Source: Trichoplax adhaerens (Eukaryota > Placozoa > Uniplacotomia > Trichoplacea > Trichoplacidae). From it: DNA of 64,000 bases. The position numbers were made by a program, and so were the translations under genes. This document shows, piece by piece, positions 24,401 through 35,234 of this stretch. Location of the stretch: NCBI RefSeq assembly GCF_000150275.1, contig NW_002060945.1, positions 7,569,684 to 7,633,683 of the forward strand, written 5' to 3'. How positions within the stretch are numbered: the first letter of the stretch is position 1; each line of letters opens with the position of its first letter. Under the pieces are notes generated by a model. The model was given only the letters and a program-made list of their open reading frames with translations, was not told where the DNA came from and did not search any database.

Positions 24401-25856
24401 ACAGGTTGCACACAATTTATGTGTAGTTTAATCCAGTATGAAATAAATTGATTTTAGCACTGTAAGGTTATATCGAAGCAAATTTTTCAACTGAAGCTGT
24501 GTCATCACTTGCATAATTGATATAGAACAAGTTTTATTTGCAAAAGTTGATAACAAACACAGTGAGTAATTGTGATGTGAATTTTTATGATTTACAGCGA
24601 ACACATACTACACGATATAAAGCAGTGCTCATACTTGCAGGAATAAACTGCATTGTGCAATGACATTGGATGTTATTTTTTAATTAATTATGCAGGACTA
24701 CTTTATCTGGACTTTTATAACGACTTGTATTAAAGCGCAGAGTGTGTATGATTTGTTTGAATTTTTCACCTTAAACGCAATAGCTCAAGTTGATATCATG
24801 TAGCCATTTTTTAGGTGGGTAGAAGGTGAGTAAAGTGGCATAAATTCAATTTTAAACTGCATTTGCCAGGTATTAAACTGTAGTAAATTAGCTATTTGTG
24901 TTGTTTCTTACGGTTACTACCTTACTACTGTTCCCTTTATATTCACTTTCAGTACGATTTTGTTTCCACAATGGAGTTTATTGATAATCGAATATTCATT
25001 AGCGTACAATTGAAACATGAGCGAATTACGACAATAAAAAGAAAAAATGTCACAGATTGTGAGTTGTGTTGGAACTGTTATACTATTAGTTATTTATGAA
25101 GCAAAGGATAGTAATCACTTTGCAGGATAAAGTGGTTGTGTAAGAACTGTAAAATACTAGAGAATCACTAAAATTGATATAATTTGTTAAAAAATAATCA
25201 ATAGGCCTTCCAACCACCTGTACTAGTTTAGTTTTAATAGTAGAATATGATAGCAGGCAGATAGGACAAAGTTAAAATTCATTTACAGCAATGCTATCTT
25301 TACATGCAATATACTGTCGCATCTTCTCGTAATCATTAGAATAGTTATACGGAACATTCGTTCACAAATTGAAGGTTTGCAAAGTAAAGCAATTGTAAAA
25401 ATCTGGGATAGACTTCAGCTATGAGTCGATGTCCTACTATTTATAAATGGAACTCTGTAATATCTAATAACGACAACGACGTCTAATTAGCTAGCTGGTA
25501 AAGAAAATTGTAAAAGCTCTCTCTCAAGGAGCACGGACGGTATCGCAGTCATTGCTCTCTACCCATATTTTGTAGATTGACTACAGGGATTTACGCTACA
25601 CAGTAGAACCGCAGTCACCGTACTTTACTAAATTCCGGACACCCAGTGATTTGAAACTATGAAGTATCCTAGGATTGTCTTTACTATTATTTATTTATTA
25701 TTAAACTAAACCTAATCAAACCCTTACCATTCGTTACTAGCCCTGAACTCGGCCCCTAACCTTATTAGGCTTTATAAGTCAAATTTAAAATTTTTTGACA
25801 ATCCTTGAATTGGTTAGTCCCTGTCCTTGGATAGTGCAACCTCATACAGTAGTACG
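24401..25856. other. Intergenic region
   Basis: The 3' flank of SDR D followed by AT-rich sequence. A 67-codon frame at 24896-25099 lacks support. No repeats of note. Confidence 0.4.
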
Positions 25857-26464
25857 ATGAGTGCGGTATCTACAGCCTCTTTATTTTTCAATTTAGTTTA
25901 CAATCCAGTACATCAAATGAATGTTTATAACGAACATACCGGCATGCAGCAACCTAATTACTTGTCGTTTTCGGGAGGCATGGAAGCTTTCAATCTACAA
26001 GGTGGCTTTGGCGAAGCGTATTGCCCCACTGATATGTCTCCCCCAATGCTATTTAACCCACATTACGTAAGTTATACGTCAAATTTGAACCCACATTGAC
26101 TTGAAGACAGATGAATACTACCTGCTACGTTGATACTATAATCCCTCCATTTACTGGATGATGATTTTGTAGGAATAAGATTCTCACTTTTACCGTAATA
26201 TCTATAATTTCGTTTAGGTTCCTGGCTATGTTACTACCTCAGTTGGTCCTTGCTTTCCAACCCACCCCACCTCCATACGTAAGTTTGAAAATAATACCGA
26301 TATACTTATCCATTTTACTAAAACCCTTTGCATTGGTAGCAGCCCTCTATGGTTGGATTTCAAGCAAACACAAATGTTCCTCAATCGCCAGTGCCGTTTG
26401 CTCATGTAATACAGATGACGGAAGTGTAAAATTAAAAATTCTTTTTGGAGTATCATTTCTCTAG
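25857..26464 (+). CDS. Small unknown three-exon gene, Tyr/Pro/Met-rich product (frame of last exons unresolved)
   Basis: Exon 1 (25857-26066) begins at ATG, encodes about 70 residues rich in N, Q, M, Y and P (for example HTGMQQPNYLSF and MSPPMLFNPHY), and ends TAC|GTAAGT. Exon 2 (26218-26278) follows TTTAG and also ends TAC|GTAAGT. Exon 3 starts near 26343 after GTAGCAG. In the simple splice (phase 0 then 1) exon 2 reads VPGYVTTSVG and exon 3 reads to a stop at 26464. In another frame exon 3 reads PSMVGFQANTNVPQ and stops at 26429, which looks more protein-like but does not fit the exon 2 phase. No family recognised; composition resembles low-complexity tails of RNA-binding or transcription factors (inference only). 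Confidence 0.35.
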
Positions 26465-27585
26465 TGTAGATCGATTTTTATATACAGTATCTTATGCCTT
26501 ATTAGTAGACCTAGTAACACAAGTTCTATTTCACGACTTAAATTAACAGCGTCATCGTAAATCGTAATTTTTCCCTTTGTCAATTTGTTAACGATTCCTT
26601 TGTAAATTTCTCAATAGCAGGACCTTGGATCTTGCCGTGAAAGAAAATCAGTCCGCTGTCGCTCTCAAGGGAGAGCAAGGCGTAGTGATGTGCTGTGAAT
26701 GCCAACTTATATTAGCTAGGAGATAATTAAGGAGTCAAGGAAATGATGCATAGCCAATTACACTTTTATCTCTAAGACTATCTTAAAAATTACCCTCTCA
26801 GAGACAATTGAAACTAATTCAATTCTTAATTTAAGTAAAGATTGTCTGCATTATTTCTCCTGTACATCACGTACCACTGTAATCCTTGATGTGATACATC
26901 CACCATCTATAGAGCGGTAATTAATCAAATATAACCAATAGTAATTGTGGATATCACCGCAATTAGTATAGTAAAAACTTGATCTGTGTACACCTAATTT
27001 TAACCACTTGAATGTCGACACATTGAAAATAAATGAAGATGCTTATGCGTCCAATCTAAAGCTTTGAGAAGTACAAAATGTACAATTGATTATTGCTTTG
27101 CGTAAATCGTACCTAAAGCGATGCTATGGGTTGAGTTAACAGAGGATAGATAGACTTTTCTCATAATTCAATAGCAGGTTCGTTTTATTTGCTTGAATCA
27201 CAAGTAGCTTCTGTACAATTCATAGTTGCAATTGCTTAATGATAGTAAAGACCGGAGAAAAATTATGAATAGCAGTACTTTGGCTAGCATTACTTAAACG
27301 ATATCAATATCGTGCAGTAGATTCCTGAAACAACATTACTGTTTACATGGAAGTTTGATCGAAGTTTACGAAGTCGACAATCACGTACCAACAACGTTTG
27401 ATACAGTCGGATACGTACCGTGGAGGCTAATAAACTATACTCTACTAGCGTCTGTTGCTATGCGTAGACACATTTTATAGAAACAAAATTGGAACTAAAT
27501 TTCATGATATACAATAATAAAAAAGTATTGCATCCATTCTACTGAATAGTGAACGCTAGATACGATGAGTGCAAGATTCTCTGCA
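26465..27585. other. Intergenic region
   Basis: Nothing coding recognised. It separates a plus-strand gene from the 3' end of the minus-strand PNKD-like gene. Confidence 0.45.
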
Positions 27586-30117
27586 CTATTTTGCCTTAAA
27601 AGAATTTTTCTTTGATCGCAAGAGTGAAACAACTTCAGCTCGATGATTTTGATTATGATAATCTGTTTGCTCTGGACAACCTAGTGTTTTACTGATTTCA
27701 GGAATATGTGATCTTAGAAAGGGATTGTACGATTTTTCTTCACCAATTGTGGACGGGCACTACAGAAAATAGAACGTCGAATGTAATCTTTCAAATATGC
27801 AATCCAAAATTAATCCGAGAATAGTGTAAAATAACGTACAGTTGATTCACAATTATTTCTCAACGAATCGGCCCATGTTAATTTTTCCTTCATAAGTACA
27901 TTATGATCATTAGTCATCATTCATCAAGATAATCAATAGAAAATGAATTGATTACAACACCCTATGGTCATTTTAAGTGTATCCGTACTCTATGAGAGTT
28001 GTACACTAGATTGACGACAGATAATTTTAACTAAATTGCATTTGAAGACATGCATTATCAAATTTATACGATTTGTATTACTTACAATTATGGCTTTATT
28101 GCTTGGTTCGACTGCGATAGCAAATTTTAGGTTGGAAGTAGCATATTCGTGGCCTAAACAAAATAACAATATGCGGTTATTTGATTTCTCTAGCGTTACC
28201 AGCGCTAAAAGCGCGAATTTAGCCGACGAAGTAGTCAGAAAGGTATCACCAGTACCTGGCCAGACTAATGTTTTATCATCAAGTTCCAGCAAGCGATCCA
28301 GTGATTTTAACATCATAGCACCATTTCCCTCAAAGATACGTCCTATGCAATAACCCACATTGAACGTCAATGGAAAATAGATTATGAAATATCAATAAAA
28401 ATAATAATATCCGATGTAGAGACTACGCTGCACACAATCTGTTAGGGTTTGGTAGGACTAACACCTACCACATCCGGCCAAAAATAAATGATCACCACTA
28501 AAAACTGAAGAAGGTTCGCCTTGTTCCTTTCGATTTAGGGTATACATAACATGACCCAATGTATGACCCGGGGTTCCAATAACATCAAATACAAGAGTCC
28601 CAATCTATTATGACAATTAGTTAAATTATAACAATATCAATATCTCCTTTTCAAAGATACCATTTCTATTCTATACCGTAGTTGCAACTATTTTCCTTGA
28701 ACGAATTCTAAGTGCACTTCTAAGAGCACCTAAGATATAGGATTTTAAGATTTTTGATTACCTTAATTGAATCTCCATCCTTTACGAAGCTTATATCAAA
28801 AATTGAAAGTAAACCAATGTTAGAATATCACATCATTAGGTAAATTCGCATAACTTGTTACTCGCTACACAAGACAACTTATTTACTTAGTAATTATTTA
28901 TAATCAAACAATAATTTAAACAAAGTAGTGCTAGGTAAGTCGGGCTCTACTATGCACGTAATGAGAAAATATTACTCATAGTCGAGTAGAACTTTATGAT
29001 AAAATATCCCTTCATAACAGAACTAGAATGAAGGTAGAAAAATAGTATGGAAAGATACAAAATGTTTTCCAATACCTACAGTAGTAATTGCAGTGTTATT
29101 AATGATCGACTTACTGAGTCAGATTGGGTACATTGTCTTCCGAATTTCCGTAAATAGCTATATCGGGATACAATTTGTGTAGGATAGTATTACCACCACT
29201 GTGATCCCTAAAATATTTAGGAAATTGTATTTAGTTAGAAATTTTACCGTATAATAATACTATCTGAACATGATGATCATCTTTATGAATGCCTAATAAC
29301 CTAAGTACGAAGTTGACTTAAAGTGTTTATAGTGTTAGAAATTAGTACGCAACAAAGCATCAGAAGTAATTATCTAACCAATGTCCATGCGTGATAAGGA
29401 TCGCCGCTAAATTTATATCTTCTGCTTTTAAAGCTTCCTATTAAAAGATAATGAATAAAGACAGGAGTACATAAAATGAATAGAAATGGTGTAGTGCAGA
29501 TATTAGTACAGCATACTTTACAGGCTTGGAAGCAGACAAATTTAACATTATAATATAGCAAATTTACCATGATAATTGTACTTACTTGAACAAGTCGAGG
29601 CTCGGATGGATCAACGAGTATACCCAATTTAAGATTGTGATCGATAATTAAATATGCATAGTTGTCATCAAGTATTGCGATTGGCTTTATGGTAACACCT
29701 AATTAGAAAAGAATAACGAAATGATGTCAGACAATAAGAGTAAATTGCATTTTAGCTTCAAAAATAAAGCGCATACAACGTTAACACAAAGATATAATTA
29801 ATCTGCAATGGTGTATTAAAATTACGGAATTCAATATTAGAGTGTAAAATTGCATAGCTTTTGGTACTATGGTCGTAATGCCATTGTAAGTAGTAAACGC
29901 TTATATACTTACAACGTATAAGAATATTTGCAATAGTTAAGTATTCATAATCGTTACTTAGTCAGGATGTGGCTATTAATGTAATAATATGATTTAGTTA
30001 CCGGAATATCGATGCAGTTTAACTTTAGAATGGGAACCTTTCTGAGCTTTCGTAGCGGCTGACAAGCGATTTAAATGCAACCAACGTCCCACAAACGTTC
30101 TGGCATATAGGTAATAC
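27586..30117 (-). CDS. PNKD: PNKD / glyoxalase-II-like metallo-beta-lactamase hydrolase, 10 exons seen (5' end missing)
   Basis: Exons in transcript order: 30117-30002, 29698-29586, 29437-29379, 29207-29115, 28789-28762, 28604-28469, 28342-28256, 28153-28086, 27887-27840, 27759-27586; all phases agree and give about 307 residues. Metal-binding motifs of the glyoxalase II branch are present: THGHWDHSGGN across exons 3-4, TPGHTLGH, FSGDHLFLAGCG and WPGHEYATSNLKFA. The C-terminal block (CPSTIGEEKSYNPFLRSH) matches PNKD more closely than HAGH from memory. HAGH hydrolyses S-lactoylglutathione; the natural substrate of PNKD is less clear. The N-terminal part is basic and could be a mitochondrial or membrane-proximal leader. 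The first seen exon begins after an AG with no ATG in frame, so an upstream exon with the start remains to be found beyond 30117. Confidence 0.88.
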
Positions 30118-31915
30118 CTATGGACCAAATAAGATCAATTTATAGTTAAGAAGCGGCATGTACAGTACTTCTGACGATTACCAGTTAGCTACTTTATATT
30201 GGAAAAAGTTGATAATACAAAAGAAATTGGGCAAATCACTAGGACTGCAAAGTTATGACGAGTACAACATGGTTAAATCCAACGCCTTTGTGCGTTTGCT
30301 GGCTATAAACGGTTTAAAAGATTTTAACTTTAAGAGAATACACGAAATTATACTACATTATTTATTGCATTATAACGCTACTCTACTACAGTACTCGTAC
30401 ATGGTTCAATCAGTTATATACAAGTATATTTATCATTAATGACGAAGCTATTACAGATTGTTTATAATTGCTACAGTAACATTTGCATATCTTAAGGCAT
30501 TTTAAACAAGTCCTTGGGGAAGGAAATGTGAAATTAAACTCTCGTGCGTTCAGTAAATGAAAGAGTCTGTAGACTCTATGCGCACAAGGGCACTATTGCA
30601 ATTATATATTAATAGAAATGTTGAAACAAAATCACGATTATAGCAGAATGTCTGATGTCATTTGTATATGTTGTGTATGGATTAGGTCAATATTTCGCAA
30701 GTGAATTACGATTGCATAATCTTTTTATTACTCACTATTGACAGATAGATGATTACAATTAAAGTAGCGGCAAAGTGATTGCACCGTTCCTATCGTACTC
30801 GTATATCTTCACTGTTATGATTTATAATGTGGATTACTGTACACTTTAAAGCAGACTGTCATTTCTTTGTCTGTAATCAATAAAAATAGGAATCTTCAGC
30901 GACTGGCATGTTTAAAAAAGTATTGGTTTGTATTTGAATCTCATTTACAAGGACAAAAACTGATCAAGAATGTTATAATTACTCCATGATTAATTGCATT
31001 GCCGTAGCACGGTGGTTGACGAGAGATCACTGTACTAATGCAAAGACCATGGCTAATTTTTAGGGGAAATTTTACGATTAAGCTTACTATATATTATCAA
31101 GATATAGGATACCAATACGCGTGTCATTCAAATTTTTCATTTAGTGTTTATATACAGTAAGTGGACGAATTATACGTGTAGTCAAGATATTTTACTTTAT
31201 GTTATGGGTTATCCTTGAGTGAGTTTTTTAATCATTGCAATACCATAGGAGATGAATTTAGAACAAAGTAGCTACGGTACGCGTCTATGGAGTGATTGCC
31301 ATATCCTTGAAAGTGTAATCAATGATACCACTTTGCTTGGTATCATTGAATTGGATACTGTACAAGCATTTACTCAAAATACGTCTAATCCATGTTTTGC
31401 ATATCCGGTATAGCATGGTTGTGCAGCAGAAAGTCGAGCAAAGTATCTATTCCCTTTTAACAATATTACCAATGTAAACAATCTACGACAGCAGGATGAC
31501 CAAGGCAAGGACTACCAAGAGACTTCTTTTAGTAGTCCATGACCAAGGCCAGGATCACCATTCAATAGATACTTTGTATGTGAAGGGTGATGAAAAGTCA
31601 GTCAATGATGACAACGCGTGTGCAGTAACTTTAGTAACATATGTTTCTTCCTTTCTCCTTCTTTTCAACCTAGATGCTAATTAACATCCGATTTGTTGGC
31701 TACTATTGAATTCATTAATTGACGACAACTGATCTATTTATGGATAGTCTATTCTGATAGTAAGATATCCATCAATAGTATCGGCCACGATAGTAGTGTA
31801 GAATATGTAGAAAGTCGAACTTCGTAACCGATGGTCGAATTATCGTCCATTAACGCAAGACTACAAATGATGTCGTCAAGCAATGGAACCGATCCATGGA
31901 TGACTGCAATGATTG
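30118..31915. other. Intergenic region upstream of PNKD-like gene
   Basis: Should contain the missing 5' exon and promoter of the minus-strand hydrolase. A plus-strand ATG frame at 30158-30439 begins only 41 bp away (starts MYSTSDDYQLATLYWKK) and could be a divergent first exon, but no downstream exon or family was found. A short GACCAAGGC-containing direct repeat lies at 31497-31555. Confidence 0.3.
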
Positions 31916-31917
31916 AC

Positions 31918-32273
31918 CTGTCGGTAGAACGAAACAATAACGAATGACGCTTGCAAACACAACCGCAACGTTAGTCACTACCAAAACAGCCGATTGTACA
32001 ATCTTTATCCAATAAGATCCATCTATCGTGTATTCATTTCTACTGGCATCCATGGATGATGGACTACTTACAAGACGGCAAACATCGGATCGTAACCAAA
32101 TCGTTTAGCGCTGGCTAAAGCAACCACAACAATGGCGCTGATAGATAATAAGAAGAACATTGCTGATAGTATGGTACGGTACAATAGCAATAGAATGACT
32201 GCGACGGGGAAAAGGCCCAATGTATCAACGACTGACAACTGTGGAACAAGTGCAAGACGGCTCAACGTTTTCC
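31918..32273 (-). CDS. Possible membrane-protein exons (two hydrophobic segments), unknown family
   Basis: Segment 32273-32072 follows AACCAG and ends CTT|GTAAGT; segment 32042-31918 follows GCCAG and ends ACAG|GTCAAT. If joined (phase 2) they read through without stop and encode about 109 residues with at least three hydrophobic stretches (LSVVDTLGLFPVAVILLLLY, then FFLLSISAIVVVALA, then IVQSAVLVVTNVAVVFASVI). The implied intron is only 29 nt, unusually short for an animal. No start, end or family was found. Base composition is richer in GC than neighbouring intergenic DNA. It may be a gene fragment. Confidence 0.3.
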
Positions 32274-32299
32274 CTGGTTAGTAGACGACATTGGTAGTA

Positions 32300-32545
32300 A
32301 TAATATCTTTTGCTAGCGCTCTTGCCTGTTCCACGGACTGCACAGTGTACAGTACAGGACGGTGAATACTGGTCGTCGTTCACACTTCACAGTGTTTTGG
32401 CGTCGTCATGTCCGCCAACGTTGACGTTACAGTACAGTACATTGCATTGTACGTACAATCGTGTATGTACTGTACAGCATGTGTATAGAACATGTCATGT
32501 ACAGTATACTGTACGTACTGTACTGTACGCACTGGACTGTATCTA
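32300..32545. repeat. TACAGTA/TACTGTA palindrome cluster
   Basis: Dense overlapping GTACAGTA, TACTGTAC and related words (for example ACAGTGTACAGTACAG and GTACTGTACTGTACG). The words are self-complementary when overlapped, so the region can fold into many alternative hairpins. No coding function is inferred for the overlapping open frames. Confidence 0.75.
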
Positions 32546-32689
32546 GCGTAAAAGTCATGTTCGGATGGAATATTGAAGAACTGCTACTACGCATGCTTAG
32601 CTAGATCAATAGAATACATGTAGACTAGTAGAATAGAGATATTATATATATACTGTATATATATATATATATATAACATATAATATAAT

Positions 32690-33470
32690 ATGGTCAATCC
32701 CAGAGGTATGACAATTCTAGGATTGACTATTCTATACAGCAATTAATCAAGACGCACATAATCAATCAAATTTTAAATGAGTGAAATATTTTATTCAATC
32801 AATCATTCAAAGTATCATGAGCTAGAACGATATGGTCTATCCCCGAGCTATGGCAATCCAACCATGGACTATCCAAGTAATCAATCAATAAGCGCTTAAT
32901 AAATCAAATTTTAACTTGGTGAAATATTTTATTAAATCGATCAACGTCTTATGAGCTAGAACGACATGGCCAATCCCCGAGGTATGGCAATTGACTATCC
33001 TAGTAATCAATCAATAAGCGCATAATAAATCAAATTTTAAATGAGTGAAACAATTTATTAAATCGATCACTCAAAGTATCATGAGCTATGCCAATCCAAC
33101 GATTGACTATCCAAGTAATGAATCATTAAGCGCATAATAAATCAAATTTTAACTTAGTGAAATATTTTATTAAATCGATCATCCAAATATCATGAGCTAG
33201 AATGACATGGCCAATCCCGAGATATGACTATCCTAGGATTGACCATCCAATTCTAGGATCGCCAAAATTTCGAGGTTGACTTGCAATGCCTTTAGGGGTT
33301 GACTTCGGGAGCTAGTGGCGAATGGTAAGGCCTATATACGGTATATAAGCGTATAGTAACCTATATATGGTATATAAGGGTATAGTAATTAACTAATACG
33401 CGCATAATAAATTTTAAGTGGGTGAAAATTTGAATAAATCGATTCAAAGTATCGTCAGCTAGTAAAAGGA
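32690..33470. repeat. Minisatellite, ~115-135 bp unit, about five degenerate copies
   Basis: The anchor CATAATAAATCAAATTTTAA recurs near 32758, 32895, 33018, 33132 and 33402, each followed by GTGAAATATTTTATTAAATC-like sequence, then ATGAGCTAGAACGA and CAATCCC. Intervals vary; the last copy is separated by a short TATATACGGTATATAAG duplication (33331-33385). Confidence 0.8.
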
Positions 33471-33539
33471 CGATTAATTATCAGAAATTCCATTCACACA
33501 CCTTGGTACAAACGCATTATTCATTCCATCGTTAAAGGC

Positions 33540-33960
33540 TATACTATTCTGTATATATGAATGAATAAATTGCTATACTACCATAGAATTGATGGCTATC
33601 ATGAAAGGACGAAAAGCATATCTAGCAAGATTGATACCAAACCAACGATGCAATTTACGATTTATTTCTCACGTTCAAGGCTACAAGATATTATGAATGA
33701 ACAGTATATAAACGATGATATGGTTGGCAAGATGGGCATGCAATAGGATATCCACACTAAATATGAACAACTATGAAACTCATGGTTTGTTTCTTACGTT
33801 AAAAGCAACAAGACTTCGGCGTGCATGAATGAATAAATTGCTATGGTATGATACTGTAAGCATAGTCCGCCAAGATGTACATCCTCAATATCTAATAGGA
33901 GTCCATCATGAAAATTTTATCATTTATTTCTCGCGTCAAAGGCTTACATAGGAGTACTTA
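33540..33960. repeat. Diverged direct repeat, ~250-280 bp apart
   Basis: ATGAATGAATAAATTGCTAT occurs at 33556 and 33823, and TTTATTTCTC(A/G)CGT with CAAGGCT/CAAAGGCT occurs at 33660 and 33931, in the same order. This suggests an old tandem duplication. The 61-codon frame at 33561-33746 is probably incidental. Confidence 0.55.
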
Positions 33961-35234
33961 TTCATGGACTACGCCGTACATTGAGTGTACAAGTGTAGTG
34001 TGTATTGCTTACACAATTACCTTCTAGTAGTCTATTATACAAGTTGCACTAGCTTTTATACAGTATTGCAACTCTCGTGACACAATAATGATACAATCGA
34101 TGATTTAAAATCCAATTTATTCTTATTATATGCGTATAAAGTAATCTTGAGATAAGTTTAGCCACTCACACCCAATATCAAGAGTCTAACGAAAATCCTA
34201 TCCGATATACTGCTAGTCACAGCTAAAAATCCATTTCATAATACGTAGTCTAGGACAAATTGAACTATTATTTTTGGCTAGGTAGAAGGGAAACGAGAAA
34301 CTACAATACATATAATGATCAAAAGATTAAATGCTTCTTGCATTAATAAATAAAGCAAGAAAAATCAAACACCAAAAAGGCAAGAAAAAATTCATTCGTG
34401 GGGTTTTTTCCAATTTCATAAATAAATATCAACCTATGCGTAAATAGCCTGATAATGAGATAGAACATCAAATGCTGTACCCTTAATTAATATATATCAC
34501 ACGATGGAAGTAGCACAACTACTTCTACGTGATGAAGCTAAAAGTACCATTAATTAATTGAAACTCTCTTGAACAGTAAATAAGCCAAGTCCAAGTAGCA
34601 ATGAATTATCATTAGAAGAAATAACGTTCAGGAACTCATATTTAGTAAATGAATTGTAAAAATAATATAGAAAAGTTATAAAATAGATTTTAACAGTGTG
34701 ACTGAGTAACATACCATACAATAGAAATCAATCCAAACACATGGCTTAGCGAAATTGCAGCAGTACCCAAGTAATAATACATATAAGTAATAGGTCAGTA
34801 ATATAATATTTTAAAAGATGATGTATCAAAATAGACATTGTTAGAATAAGTAAAAAGTGCCATACAAAGTGGTAAACAACATGATCATCGTACTACGTTA
34901 TGATGCTATATTAGAGTACCATTTTTGAATAGCATGTCAATAGTGCTAAAAGTAAAACTTGATTTAGGCCGTTATTCTTTTACAAAATTATTAATTACAA
35001 GACGCCAAGCCTTAACTTAGACTGAAATACAGTATAAGATAACGGAGATCAACACTATCGTATAGATTAGCTCAACCTATACGTAGCATTTCGTCTATAT
35101 CAATGAGGAATATGGCTATATATATATATAGGAGTAAGATATGCCCTATATATCTATTGACAACTATTTTATAATTAAAGCCTTAGATTAGCCCCAAGGA
35201 TCTTGTGTAAATAATAAACCAGCAGAATAGGATA
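33961..35234. other. Intergenic region, AT-rich
   Basis: No exon recognised. It lies downstream of the minus-strand lipoxygenase and should contain its 3' UTR near 35100-35234. Confidence 0.45.
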
